Shown here in pieces: positions 43,004-55,740 of a DNA stretch of 64,000 bases (the stretch's first letter is position 1; every line of letters starts with the position of its first letter). The position numbers were made by a program, and so were the translations under genes. Source of the stretch: Hemerocallis citrina (lineage: Eukaryota > Streptophyta > Magnoliopsida > Asparagales > Asphodelaceae); assembly GCA_017893485.1 (NCBI GenBank), contig CM030358.1:256182477-256246476 (forward strand). Direction: 5' to 3'. The notes under the pieces were generated by a model. The model made no database searches and was not told the origin of the DNA. It saw only the letters and a list, made by a program, of their open reading frames with translations.

Positions 43004-44317
43004 CAGGTTCGGTCCTGACAATTTGGAGGCTCAGGGCGAACAAAGATTATGAGGCTCTTCTTTTAGTAATTGAAATATATTAATATATAAAAATAATTTA
43101 TATGTTCAAAATAACCACAGAAATATAGTCATATATAAATACTTTAACGATAAGAAAGCCGGATTCATGCTTTGTCTTATATATAGACACAAAAATATAG
43201 TCATATATATCTTTTTCTTTTTTGTCTTTTCTCATATCCGGATTCATGCTTTCTAGACAACATGATAAACAAAAATTTCAGCACAATGATATAAAATAAG
43301 AAAATATGAATACACTTGATAAAAGTGGATCACCAATGTTGTTGGAGCAATGTGAAGGGTTGTCCAGCGCAGCGATGAGAAAGAAAAAATTGGTGATAGC
43401 ACATCTGCAATTGTGTTGCAAATTAGAGACAATGAGACACTTTCTAAATAATGAGATATAAAGCAAACGAAATGAAGGGTAAAATCTTTCCAATGCAAGA
43501 GATTATGAGATACTAAGTTAGCTACATTGTTTATTTGTTGTACAGTAATATATACTTATATAGTTACAATGCATTTCATTTTCCTAATTCAACATCACTT
43601 CAAAACTGAGGCATTGAAACATTCATTCTTATACAGACAACTTCTTTAAAAAGTGGTGCTTTTGGACATGATATCCACTATTGGCTCGGAAAAGATACAA
43701 GTCAGGTTAGTTGTAGAAACCATATTTTATATAGTGTGTACCATTTCGTTTGAGTGACACTTATTAACAGGCTATGATAGTTACTCCACTGTCAAAAAAT
43801 AAGGATGAATCTGGGTTGCTGCCATCAAGTCTGTGTGGAACTAGATCTAGATGCAAAACTTGGTGGACGAGCTGTTCAATATCGTGAGGTACAACTGCAA
43901 ATCAATTTTCAAAGAATTATATAATAAATAAAAAAATACTAACAGTAAAAAATGCTTGTAAGCACATACCAGATTACACTTCCAACTTCAACCCAAGATC
44001 CTTAGTCCTCAACTTTTCAAGATTGATTTAAAATGATTTTTTTTTTTGAAAAGAAAGTTGAAAATAAAAAAATAACACAATAACCAAGAAGGCAAGAACC
44101 ATAATTATCAAATACCAAACCAAGTTACAGCCTGTCATTATGTCAACCCATTACTGTTGAATTTGGAGCTTGGACAGTTGAGACTCTTGGAGCCTCTATG
44201 CATTTTTTTAATAACTTAATTTATTTTTATTTGTTTGAAAAGTTATAAAAAAATGGGCCCCACATTTTTGGGGTCTAGGGCGATCCCCCTCTGAGCCCTG
44301 CCCCAGGGCCGAGCCTG
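43004..44317. mobile_element. Non-autonomous hAT transposon at the edge of the copia LTR
   Basis: The ends CAGGTTCGGTCCTG and (inverted) CAGGCTCGGCCCTGG agree with the CAGGG(C)CGGCCCTG-type termini of plant hAT elements. The flanks CCGTCTTG (42996-43003) and CCGCCTTG (44318-44325) are an 8-bp duplication with one difference. The 1314-bp interior is AT-rich and has no transposase. The duplication overlaps the first two bases of the copia LTR, so the hAT inserted after the copia element. Confidence 0.8.
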
Positions 44318-44323
44318 CCGCCT

Positions 44324-45010
44324 TGTTGAATTTTAACTACTAAAAACTTACCAACGAGATGCAAGAACAATAGATTAAAAAAGCTAGAGAATAAAGAACA
44401 ACCAAATGCAACAAATAAGAACACACGAGATTTTTTCGAGGTTCACCCAATGCAATGGCTACTTCCCCGCACAGAGGCATTCATACAATTTCCACTAGAA
44501 ATATGAAGAGCAAGTTTACAAATATCTCAAGAACTCACCACCAAGGTGTAGGGTTTTTCTTTATCCCCCCCTCTCTCTCTGTGATGGATGATAGATATTT
44601 CTTTTCTTTTCACCTTACCCTAAAATTATACACAATACAATATATATAGGTTTTCATAACTTCTAATCTCAGCCGCACATCAATCAGCGCCGCGATGATC
44701 GACCACAAATCATGGACGATCGATCGGTTCATGCCTTCGACTGTACATGATCTAACAAAGAGTGGGTCGGTCGATTGCACAGTCGACCGATCATTCCTTC
44801 AAGTGTACAGGGTTGCAACAGAGAGCGAGATGGTCGACTGCGCGGTCGACCGTGCACTACCTGTACATAGTCGGTCAGGGGTGTGGTCAGGGTTGCGGTC
44901 GACCGCAACTCTTCATATAGCTTCAGACTGCTATTGACCTGTTTGCCGACTCTTCTTCTCGTCTGTCTTCTTCAACCCCATTTTCATATTTGGATCCACA
45001 AACCCCAACA
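44324..45010 (-). repeat. 3' LTR of the Tork-type copia element
   Basis: On the minus strand it runs from TGTTGGGGTTTGTGG at 45010 to AATTCAACA at 44324 (687 bp). The leader contains tatatatatt near 44640 and gtcgac-rich U3 text (44760-44905). It follows a polypurine tract and the end of pol, so it is the downstream LTR. Confidence 0.85.
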
Positions 45011-45024
45011 ATCTCCCACTTGGA
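45011..45024 (-). promoter_or_regulatory. Polypurine tract of the copia element
   Basis: The minus strand reads ccaagtgggagat directly before the LTR start at 45010, the expected site of plus-strand priming. Confidence 0.75.
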
Positions 45025-45328
45025 GATATATACACGAAGTCTCTAACCTGTTCTTCATCCTTCCATTGGCATAGTCTAGGCCTGTGCCTCTGCGAGTCTC
45101 CTCATCAATTAACCTGGAGACAATCCAATAGCAGTATAGCTGAAATGATTTTCCTGATATCCAATATCTTTGTAAGCATGTCCGCTAGAGTCTTAGTGCC
45201 AAGTATCTTAGATAAATTGAAACATTTCTTCTCAACCGACATTCTAATAAAATGATACCTCATTTGAATGTGCCGAGTTCTAGGGTGATATGCCAAGTTT
45301 TTCACCATGAAAACTGCACTTTGATTGT
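45025..45328 (-). pseudogene. Copia RNase H, C-terminal part
   Basis: The frame from 45328 reads NQSA... and then VKNLAYHPRTRHIQMRYHFIR and ADMLTKILD, the standard end of copia RNase H (HI-RYHFIR and ADxLTK motifs). It stops near 45105. It is the direct continuation of 58413 on the other side of A2. Confidence 0.88.
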
Positions 45329-45981
45329 TGATGATCGTAAAAATTGCAGCAAATCAGGGCCGTACGATTCCAACACAGATCTCAAATCTTCTACAGGAAG
45401 ATTAATCATAATGTGCCTCCTTAACAGGTTCGGGCCTTCTACAGGTCCCTCTACAAGACATGGGCTTCTTCCAAGCCCATAAAAAGTGACAGACTAGACC
45501 CACTAGGAGAGACACCTAGCCCATGAAGGCTAGGAGTCAAATCTCTTATCCCCTAACAAGAGAACTTATCTCTTGAGGGGGAGAAACATAAAGGAGATAA
45601 GGAATTCATATCGATCAAGCGGATCTAGATATTTCTCTTGATATGTTTGTCATGCCTATAAATACATTCCCCCCTCCACAGTCAGAAGGTAATCAACAAA
45701 TCGCCAGTTTCTCTCATACTCTCTTTCTTGTTCTGGTTCTGACTTGAGCGTAGGAGGTTCTGTTGCCGGGGCCACCCCTCGGAGTTTCATGCTTTTTGCA
45801 GGTCTATCGGCCGCATCATCAATCGTTGAATTCAGATCACGGTGGTCAGTCAACGATCCAGATTCAATCTCAGGAGCTCTAACCGCATTTCACGGCAAAG
45901 ATCAAATGTCACATTTTTAGTAGTTTCCAATAAATAAGAACTCACTATCTGTTTGCTCTCACACCAAAATAAGCAGCAACA
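45329..45981 (+). repeat. 5' LTR of A2
   Basis: It runs from TGATGATCGTAA to AGCAGCAACA. A TATA box (cctataaatac) is at 45655-45665, and the transcribed leader contains the phrase ctttttgcaggt shared with A1 and with the solo LTR at 17 kb. Confidence 0.88.
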
Positions 45982-46000
45982 GATTGTCACCGTGTTTGGG
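45982..46000 (+). promoter_or_regulatory. Primer-binding region of A2
   Basis: The text gattgtcaccgtgtttggg follows the LTR. It corresponds to the A1 site with aattgacaccgtctgtgag. The tRNA is not identified. Confidence 0.55.
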
Positions 46001-46026
46001 AAACTACACAAGTCTGACTTGCCGCC

Positions 46027-47845
46027 ATGTCACCACGACTAAGAGGTAGAGGGGCAGCCTCAAGCCGTTGCACCAACTCTCTTCGTCAACCAGCTCCTCC
46101 TATGGAAGATCCGATTCCTCCTCAACAGTTGCCCCGTCAGCCTAGTCAAGCTCCTTCTAGCGGAGGGGCACCGGGGGGATACCAACAAAACCGTCATGAA
46201 CAACATCCTCAGTATAGCCGCATCTCAGTTCATAATGTTTCAACTGATTCAATGGCCTCGTGAGGCCCCCGGGGGTCTAAAGATCTCCACTAGATCATCA
46301 GTGCCATGCAATAAGAAACTGATTTATGAATCCACTTGGACGAGTGGCGCACCTGAACTGAGGCCTCCAGGCTCGGGAAATCAAGTAAACCAGATAACCT
46401 ATTTCCCTAGACAGAGATCAAGGCAATCCTCCTCTCATAGGGGACACACAACAATAAGGAGCCCGACTCATGAGAGTCGAAAGCTTCTTGTGCGGAACAA
46501 AGGGAAAAATGCCCCAGTCACTAAGGCCGAATTGGATAAGTTCAAGCTCGACGTCCTCCTATCTAAGGAAGTCAAGATCTGGGCCGACCCTCCAACAGAG
46601 GATCCGCCGACTCAACTGGGTACCAGGGGAAGGATGACCAAGTCCTTTGCCGTATCCAAGAAGTAGAAGATCGTCTAGAATAGATGAAGAATGAGAGAAA
46701 CCGCTCCAGCAGGGTTTACCACCCTAGTCAACCTCCTTTCAGTAAAGCCATCCTCGATGCACCCATCCCAAGGGGCTTCAAAGCTTCTCAATTTGAATCC
46801 TACAATAGAAAACCAGACCCGACCGACCATATAGAGACCTTCAAAACTCTTATGATGGTCTACAATGCCACCGATGCACTCATGTGTCGAACATTTCCTG
46901 CTACACTGAAAGGATCAGTAAGGAAATGGTATTCGCACCTGACTCCAAAATCAATATTCTCTTTCGATCAGCACGAGAAGCTTTTGATTGCGCACTTCGT
47001 TACTAGTAGTAAGGCTGAAAGAACAAGTGACTCCCTGTTAGAACTGAAGCAAAGAGATGTAGAACTACTGAAAAACTTCGTCAAATGCTTTATGGTGGAA
47101 GAAGGGTCAATTTCATCCTTGGACTCTTCTGTGGCGGCTGCAGGTTTCCGTCACAATGTCATACATAAAGAACTAAAGGCCTCCCTCGCCAAGAGGCCTC
47201 CTCGAGATTTCACTGAGCTCCTAGAAAGGAGTGAAAAATACATCAGGGTCGAGGAAGCTCTCAATCCACAAGTCAAGAAAGAGTCACCTTCCGGGAACAA
47301 ATGGAAAAACGCAAATGAGGAAACATCCAAGAAGTTCCTAAAAAATGGTGCAAGCCAATGCCGTCCTCCAACATCTCGCTTTGACAAGTTTACTCCCTTG
47401 AACCCTAGTGTGTCTGCCATCCTTATAGCAGTTGAAAAAGATGGGATTGTTCGTCCTCCTCCCAAAATGACAACGGTCAGTAATAGAAGAGACAAGGGCC
47501 TGTGGTGCGCATTTCACAGAGGCCATGAACAAACTACCGATAATTGCCGGGCCCTCAAAGAACAAATTGAAGACCTGATTCGGCGGGGCTATCTCTCTCT
47601 GTTTGTCCAACGAAACAATAACACCAAAATCCCTCCGCCACGGGGGGGGATTAATAAGCATCCAGAAAGACTTTCTGAATCACGAGACTCCGAGCACATG
47701 GCCATCCTACACACTATTCATGAAGGACCTATGGGGGGAGATTTTAGCTCCTCCCGCAAAACCTTCGTAAGGAAAGTTAATTCAGTACATAACACTCCAC
47801 CTCCAAAGGGTTCGGGCCTCGCTGTGTCTTTCTCCGATAAAGATC
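46027..47845 (+). pseudogene. gag: gag of A2, frameshifted
   Basis: It starts at ATG 46027 (MSPRLRGRGAASS). The frame breaks near 46260 and again near 46665, and the main frame is from 46684. The gag domain (46740-47250) has PIPRGFKASQFESYN and KGSVRKWYSHLTPKS. The Tat-type knuckle CAFHRGHEQTTDNC is at 47505-47546. The Pro-rich N-terminal part is less conserved. The protein would form the particle. The frameshifts make it non-functional. Confidence 0.82.
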
Positions 47846-48171
47846 TTGAGGGCGTTAAAATGCTTCATAGCGATGCACTGGTTATCAATCTAGGCATGAA
47901 AAATCATGAGGTGCGACGTATCCTCATAAACAACAGTAGCTCCATAAACATCCTCTTCATTGTCGCATTTGATGCTTTAAAGCTCTCTCGAGATCAACTC
48001 ATACCAGTAGGTTACACACTTCACTTTTTCTCAGGTGTAACTGTCCATGTCGAAGGAATAATCACACTCGACGTAACGGCAGGAAAAGCCCCAGCAACTC
48101 GGACAGATGCACTTGATTTCCTGGTAGTCGACATCAAAGCCGCATACAATGCAATTTTTGGCCGCCCAGGA
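47846..48171 (+). pseudogene. Aspartic protease of A2, active site lost
   Basis: In the same frame as gag, it spans DALVINLGMKNHEVRRIL to NAIFGRPG. The position of the catalytic Asp reads Asn (LINNSSSINIL) and the Gly after it is Ser, so it cannot be an active retropepsin. It is cut at 48171 by the TRIM insertion and resumes at 49625. Confidence 0.8.
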
Positions 48172-48420
48172 TGTAATGCCCTGCCCCAATACTCAAATAA
48201 TTTATTTATTTTATTAGTACAACTGCCCACCATAGGCTGTTTCTCAAAAGGTGGTTAACCAATTAGGTGACTCTTGATCATAGACAATTATATTTTTACC
48301 ACTCTCTTTCCTCTCTGGTGATGTGGGACATAACCCTCGCCCATGCTTGGGCCATGTCACCCTTGCACACATCTTTTAATCCCATAGCCCATAGAAGTCC
48401 TATAGGCTAACAACCACTCT

Positions 48421-48912
<492 letters not shown>

Positions 48913-49223
48913 TATTATACTAGTATTATACCTCCAAGAAATACGAGATGTTACATACAGCCCCAATTAAGAAATCGGTGTCCTCACTGAGTATGGGGCA
49001 TGCAACCTAGTGCAGGATCTCCTATTTAGCCGATTCAGCTAATTCTAGGCCAGCGCACTGACCTCAGCTCCCTCTCCGGCATACATCTCGTCGATGTGGA
49101 GTGGATTACCATGATTCAGCTAATTCTAGCGTGCTGTCCCTGGCCAAACTTCCAGCGTACTGCCCTCAACTCCCTCTCAGGCATAGATATCACCTACTCT
49201 TACCTACACTCGGTATCGAAAGT

Positions 49224-49240
49224 CGGTTCTGATACCATTT
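49224..49240 (-). promoter_or_regulatory. Primer-binding site of the TRIM
   Basis: The minus strand reads aaatggtatcagaaccg directly after the LTR end, the initiator Met-tRNA primer site with a three-base gap. Confidence 0.85.
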
Positions 49241-49624
49241 TGTAATGCCCTGCCCCAATTCTCAGATAATTTATTTATTTTATTAGTACAACTGCCCACC
49301 ACAGGCTACCTCTCAAAGATGGTTAACCAATTAGGTGACTCTTGATCATAGCCAATTATATTTATTACCACTCTCTCTGGCGATGTGGGACATAACCCTC
49401 GCCCAAGCTTGGCCTACATCACCCATGCACACAGCCAACACTTCATCATTCATTCATATTTCATTATTAATGATTATGCCCCACAGACCAAATTCTATAG
49501 GCTCCTCAATTAATCCAATTAATCCCATAGCCCATAGAAGTCCTATAGGCTAACAACCACTTTATATATATACTTATACTATATTATACTAGTATTATAC
49601 CTTTAGGAAATACGGAATGTTACA
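49241..49624 (-). repeat. Uninterrupted LTR of the TRIM
   Basis: 384 bp. It is the upstream (5') LTR when read on the minus strand. It shows what the other LTR looked like before the MITE inserted into its TA-rich region near 49565. Confidence 0.85.
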
Positions 49625-50813
49625 CCGGACTAGCTGCTTTTCATGAGGTTGCCTCTGTATTTCACATGAAAATCAATTTTCCGACAATAACGGGCATAGG
49701 CCAAGTAGTGGGAAACAAATAGGCAGCACGAGCATGTACACTGCCACTATGGAGTGCTCAATTCTCCCGCTTGATACCATCGAGCCCCCGCCAGAAAGAA
49801 ATCATGCGAACTCAGAGCCCGTGGATGAATTAGAGGTGATCCCTTTCTCCCAAGAGGACCAGAACAAGAGTTTTCATGTCAGCAAGACCCTTCCTTTCCA
49901 GCTCAAAGAGCGCCTCATTGCTTGTATACGACAAAATCAAGACTTATTCACCTGGACCATGGTCGATATGCTAGGAATTACTGGAGACCTAATCATGCAT
50001 CATCTTCGCGTGAGTCCTTATGCCAAGCCCATTTAGCAATGACGTTGCAAATTCGCTTCAGATAGGCTCCAAGCGGTCAAAGAAGTGGTCGACAAACTCC
50101 TAGCCGCTCATCCAAGAAGTTAACTACCCCCTCCCCTTCCACTGGTCTTTTTTCACGAAAAGCATTCAAATACTTGATTCAAGTGGTTCTCAAAAACTCG
50201 CACAAGCATTGTGGTTGGCAAACATGGTGATGGTTCTGAAAGCAAACGGTAATTGGAGTATGTGCATAGACTTTACAGATCTTAATAAGGCATGTCCGAA
50301 AGACCCATTCCCTCTCCCAGTATAGATGCACTGATCGATGCCACGTCAGGTCACGAACTCCTAACTTTCATGGATGCATTTTATGGGTATAATCAGATTC
50401 AAATGTTTCCACCCGACACTCCGAAAACATCCTTCATCACCGATCAGGGTCTGTACTGCTATCGAGTTATGCCTTTCGACCTGAAAAATGCCAGCGCTAC
50501 TTATCAACGTCTGGTAAATAAGGTCTTCAAAGCATAAATTGGCAGGAACATGGAAGTCTACGTAGATGATATGTTAGTCAAAAGCTTTCAGAAGGAGGAC
50601 AATGTCACCGACATCCAAGAAGCATTCGAAGAATTGCACAAGCATAACATGCATTTGAATCCTACCAAATGCACTTTCGGAGTATCCTCTGATAAATTCT
50701 TGGGCTTCATGTTTAGTCAAAGGGGAATCGAAGCAAATCCTGAGAAAATCCAGGTGATTCGTTACATGTCTTCCCCAACTACGGTTAAGGAAGTGTAGAA
50801 ATTAACTGGCCGC
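49625..50813 (+). pseudogene. Protease-RT linker and reverse transcriptase of A2
   Basis: After the TRIM the linker (SILPLDTIEPPPERN, FQLKERLIACIRQNQDLFTW) leads to RT text: CIDFTDLNKACPKDPFP (50263-50313), FMDAFYGYNQI and the catalytic VYVDDMLVKS (50554-50583). Frames change near 50300 and 50540, and stops occur at 50034 and 50535. The YVDD is intact, but the gene cannot be read through. Confidence 0.88.
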
Positions 50814-51394
50814 TTGGCCGCCATCGGCCGATTCTTCTCTAAATATGGGGAGAAGTGTTTGTCCTTTTTCAAAATCCTACGAGGCACGAAACGTTTTGAG
50901 TGGGGAGAAGAACAACAGACCGCTTTTGAACACAACTCAAAGCATAGCTCACAAACCCTCCACTTCTTAACAAGCCCGAGCCAGGTTGAAATCATTTCCC
51001 TCTACTTAGCCATCTCTAACCAGACTCTTAGTGCTATCCTAGTCAGAGAAGAAGGTAAGGTTCAGAAACCAATTTACTATGTGAGCAAGGTGCTCCATAA
51101 TGCAAAACTCTATTACTAAAAAATGGAGAAGATGGCCTATGCACTAGTCACAGTAGCTCGAAAACTCCACCTCTATTTCCAAGAATATTCCATATGTATC
51201 CTTACTGATCAGCTGCTCAAGAAAGTGCTCCTCAAACCTGAAAGTTCCTGCAGATTGATGAAGTGGTCCATTGAACTGAGCCAACACGACATCAACTACC
51301 GACCAAGAACGACCACCAAGGCCCAGGCCTTGGCCGAGTTCATTGTGGAAACCACCATCACCGACTCCCCCGAGGAAGAAGAAATCCCCCACTT
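50814..51394 (+). pseudogene. First RNase H of A2
   Basis: The text (ISLYLAISNQTLSAILVREE, PIYYVSKVL, LTDQLLKKVL, DINYRPRTTTKAQALAEF) is the gypsy RNase H in Tat elements. This copy has Leu where active gypsy RNases H have the first Asp (SLYLAIS), as is usual in Tat, where the domain is thought to be degenerate. One stop at 51118 divides it. Confidence 0.85.
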
Positions 51395-51770
51395 TGGAAA
51401 GTGTATGTAGACGGGTCATCTTGCCTCGAAGGAAGCGGAGTAGGAATCATTTTGCTTGGGCCTGATAAGTTTACTCTCTAATATTCATTGTGCCCCAACT
51501 TTCCTGCACCCAAACGAAGCAGAATATGAAGCATTAATCGTAGGTCTCCTGTTAGCAAGAGAAGCAAGCGCGTGGAAATCGAGATATTTAGCGACTCCCA
51601 GTTAGTTGTTAACCAAGTCCAAGGCGAATATGAAGCCAGGGACGACCGCATAGCTAAGTACTTATTACAAGTAAAGAAACACCTAACGGCATTCAGAGAA
51701 GCTAATGTCACTCGCATTCCCCACGAGCAAAACAAGTAGGCAGATACCCTCTCCAAGTTAACTTCCTCAT
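51395..51770 (+). pseudogene. Second, archaeal-type RNase H (aRNH) of A2
   Basis: It starts WKVYVDGSSCLEGSGVGI (Asp of the DG motif present) and continues with EIFSDSQLVVNQVQGEYEA (SDSQ Asp) and the tail ADTLSKL. Gaining this extra domain is diagnostic for the Tat lineage. A one-base slip at a C run near 51390 separates it from the first RNase H, and further shifts (51480, 51570) and a stop (51738) follow. Confidence 0.88.
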
Positions 51771-53133
51771 CCCTCGATGGGCTAGACCGCACGGTCCTCA
51801 TTGAAGTCCTTCTCAAGCCAAGCATCGAAGAGGAAGAGTTGGAGCTCATGGCCATCACACCCCAAATGTCTGAAGATTGTTGGATGAAACCCCTAGTCGG
51901 TTTCCTCGACAAGGAAATCCTCCTTGAAGATCGAAAAGAGGCAAGGAAGATTAGGACGTGGGCAGAGAGATACACTCTCGTGGAAGGATTCCTATACAAA
52001 TACTCGTACGCCATTGTCTATGGCAGGCCCTATCTTAGATGTCTCACTCCAGAGAAAGCGCAATACGCCATCAGAGAACAACATGAAGGGATTGGAAGCT
52101 ACCATCAAGGGTCAAGATCTCTCGCACGAAAGATTCTCAATCATAGGTACTATTGGCCCACGTTGCTCAATGACGCACAAGAATATATTCGCCAATGTAA
52201 CCCCTGTCAGAAGCATTCAACAATCAAGCATGGACCTCAAACAATCCTCAGCTCTCTGTCTAGCCCCATTTCCTTTGCCATGTGGGAAATAGACTTGCTT
52301 GGACCATTCCCGCCAGCAGCCGGCCGAAATTTTTTCCTAGTGGTTTCCATCGAATATTTCACAAAATTGGTCGAAGCCGAATCGCTAGCCACAACCACCG
52401 AGCAGAAAATCCAGCAGTTCTTTTGGAAGAACATAGTCTACAGATTTGGGATCCCTCGAGTACTCGTCTCAGATTACGACACACAATTCACAGGTAAAAT
52501 TTTCTGCCAGTTCTGTATGGATTTGGGAATCACTCAGTGCTTTGCCTCAGTCTCACATCCCCAAACTAACGGCCGATTTAAAAATGCAAATCGACAGATT
52601 CTAGACGGCCTTAAGAAGAGACTGGGAGAAGCTGCGAGAGGTCTTTGGTTAAAGAGCTACCAAGTGTGTTGTGGTCTTACAGAACCACGAAGCAGACACC
52701 CACGGAGGAGTCACCCTTCAACCTCACCTACGGCTCATAAGCTCTCATCCCCTTGAAAGTTGGACTCCCATCTCCCCGTCTTCTTTCCTTCAATGAAGAG
52801 CAAAATTCCAACAATCTGTGAGCTAACCTCGACATCGTTGAAGAGGTACGGAAAAAGTCAGCCATACAGAGAAACATTTATCAGCAAAGGGTCTAGAAGT
52901 TTTATAACAAGAAAGTCTTCCCCACCAATCTTAAAGAGGGGGACCTTGTTTTGCATAAACTCGAAACCTCAAACCCACGGAGAAAAAGAAAGCTCTCTCC
53001 CAACTGGGAGGGGCCATACAAGGTCTCTCAAGTGATTCGCTCGGGGTCATATCGACGTGAAGACCTGGTGGGGAAGAAGACACCTAGAACTCGGAATGCT
53101 GAAAACCTCATGAAGTACAATGAGAGCATCTGA
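51771..53133 (+). pseudogene. Integrase of A2
   Basis: The zinc-binding part (HHCC; QHEGIGSYHQGSRSL to CNPCQKHS) is at 52080-52222. The catalytic core has WEIDLLGP and LVSDYDTQF with both Asps. The Glu position reads Lys (TNGRFKNANR, 52569-52598), which should inactivate it. The C-terminal barrel (LSPNWEGPYKVSQVI, 52994-53038) and final NLMKYNES end at the TGA of 53131-53133. Frame changes occur near 52640 and 52940. Confidence 0.88.
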
Positions 53134-54480
53134 AACATCCTCTCTTAGTAGTAGTAGAAAATTTTCTCAATTTGTAATAACGGCCAGCCACAGGAGCAGC
53201 CGCTTAGTTTTATTTTCCAATAAATGAAGTATGAATTTTTGCAGCAAATTTCCTTAATTTGTGATAGCGGCCATCCACTAGAGTAGCCACTTAGTTTTAT
53301 TTTCCAATAAAATGTAGTATGAACTTTTGCAAAGTTATTGTACAAGCCAACAGAAGCATACAATGAGTTGAGTGTCAAACTTATACACAAAAATGGCACA
53401 AAAAACTCGTAAAAAGCTTCCTACAAGACAGGTTCGGAGTTCATACCCATAGTTCGAAGTTACTCTAGCAATTTGCAATGAAGCAAGTTCAGAGTGGGCT
53501 TCGCCATTCGATATGCTCCTGCAACCTGTTAATATCTAAACTAACAAGTTCGGAATCAATACCCATGGCTCGGGGTTACTTTAGGAACCTGCAATTAAGC
53601 ACGTTCAGAGTTCAACTCGCCATTTGATCTGTTCCTGAAACTAGTTAAAATTCATTAAAATAAACAACGAGCTAAATGCCCAACTTACACCTAGAGCGGC
53701 GCTAAAAACTCGTTAAAAGCTTTCTATAAGACCGATCTGGAGTCCATACCCATGGTTCGAAGTTACTCTAGCAATTTACGATAATGCAAGTTCAAAGTGC
53801 GCTTCACCATTCGATATGCTCCTACAATTCGTTAGCACCTCTATGATCGATTCGGAGTCCATACCCATGGCTCAAAGATACTCTAGCAATTTGCAAAGAA
53901 GCAAGTTCAGAGTGCGCTTTGCCATTCGATCTGCTCCTGCAACCTGTTAATACCTAAACTAACAAGTTCAAAATCCATACCCATGGCTCGGAGTTACTTT
54001 AGCGACCTGCAATTAAGCATGTTTAAAGTTCAACTCACCATTCGATATGTTCCTGAAACTAGTTAATATTCCTTGAAAACAGATTAGGAGGTCCAAAATC
54101 GTGGATCGCAGTTACTTCAGTATCACTTGTAAAAGCAACACTTAGATTTCAACTCTCCACTCGATGTGACTCCCACAATTTATCGAAGGACCCATTCAAC
54201 AAGTTTGAAAAACGACTCTCTCTCAGAGTTGCTCCTACAACTAGCTGATTTCAAGGTAGAGAAGTTCTAAACTCCATCACACACCGTTGACGGTTCGTTA
54301 GCTACACGCAACAGACTTGAGGTCCTGCTATTTAGCTACAAAGAACCCAGTTGATGGCGCATCAACCTTGACAGCAAGGATCAACCATATGAAAAGAATT
54401 CTTCAAATCACAAAACTATCGCGAACCCATATGTTCAGATCCAGTACCGCTACAAATATCTACAAATACAAAATAGCAAG
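53134..54480 (+). repeat. A2 3' region, part 1: tandem repeats shared with A1
   Basis: Two ~115-bp repeats (53176-53330; phrase cttagttttattttccaataa) are followed by about six units of 100-120 bp with cccatggctc, gttact, gcaattt and gttcagagt (53420-54060). The matching inverted segment in A1 is 1390-2600. Confidence 0.8.
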
Positions 54481-55150
54481 TCTAGTGTCTAACTCTCCCT
54501 AAGAGCAGCTCATACGATTAGCCAACTCCCAAGATGACGAATTACAAGACAAGACACTGGCACGTAGAAGACTTCTTATTCCACACAAACTACAAGTCTT
54601 ATTACAACAACCGAATTACAATGAGTCTACATTTCTTGTCTAGGAATCGCTACCAAAAGTCCTGTGAACACTGTACAACAAACTATCAAGCAAGTTGTTC
54701 TTCCAACTACACACTGGAGAGATGCTCTACCTAAGAGAAACAAACCTCTTCACCGGCCTCCTACCAGCTAACAGCTCCATAAGGCCGCCTCAAGTCTTGA
54801 TGATGAAATTCAAGACAAGTCTTTCTTAGGCAGGCAAGCTCCAGGTTTATCCGATCATCTTCACCTGAACAAGCTCCAACTCCATCTCGCTTAAAGCACT
54901 GTGCAAACGGAAGAATCCCAACTCCGTCAAGCACCGTGTATCACGAAGGAGAGCAAGCTCAATGCCCCGAGGACCTCATTCGATGTACACAACTATTTCT
55001 CGACAAAGAGAATAATGGAATCACTTCAACGCTGAACTAACACAAACGATTTCGCTTCCATATTAAGAAGATTCAGAACACCCACAACTCATTCGCTCTA
55101 AAAATGAATTCGGTGCTACGCATGCCACTTGAGTTGCTCCGGCTGATACC
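54481..55150 (+). other. A2 3' region, part 2: no gene seen
   Basis: Unique-looking text without coding signal and not shared with A1. Short frames (54534-54734) carry no recognised motif. Confidence 0.6.
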
Positions 55151-55189
55151 CGTCAACATCGAGCAATGAGTTCGATGCTCTGCACTCCA

Positions 55190-55740
55190 CAAGCTCCATC
55201 AAATATCTCGTTGGCTCCAAATAACGATTTCAATGACTCTGCTTTTCATTCAGGCTCCTCCAAATAACTTGTTGGCTCCAAACAACGAGTTCAATGCTCT
55301 ACTCACTGCTTGAGCTCCATTAATAACTTGTTGGCTCCAAACAACGAGTTCAATGCCTTGATCTTCGCTCGAGCTCCAACAACAACTCGCTGACTCCAAA
55401 CAATGAGTTCAACGCTCCGCTTTTTGATCGAGCTCATAAATAACTCGTTGGCTCCAAACAACGAGTTCAATGTTTTGCTCACTACTTGAGCTCCGTCAAC
55501 AACTTGTTGGCTCCAAGCAACGAGTTCAACACCTTGCTCGTCACACGAGCTCCATCAACAACTCGTTGGCCGCAAACAACGAGTTCAACGCCTTGGTCTT
55601 TGCTCAAGCTCCACCAAATAGCTCGTTAGCTCCAAACAACGAGTTCAATACTCTGCTCACCGCTTGAGCTCCATCAACAACTCATTGACCCCGAACAACG
55701 AGTTCAACCAGCTCCACTACGAGTTGTCTCTCGAAACTTG
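55190..55740 (+). repeat. ~59-bp tandem repeat with a hairpin in each unit (A2 3' region)
   Basis: About nine units share aactcgttg-gctccaaa-caacgagtt and a spacer ending gagctcc. The first and last nine bases of that core pair perfectly, so every unit can form a small hairpin. Some units have one changed base in one arm. Confidence 0.85.
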
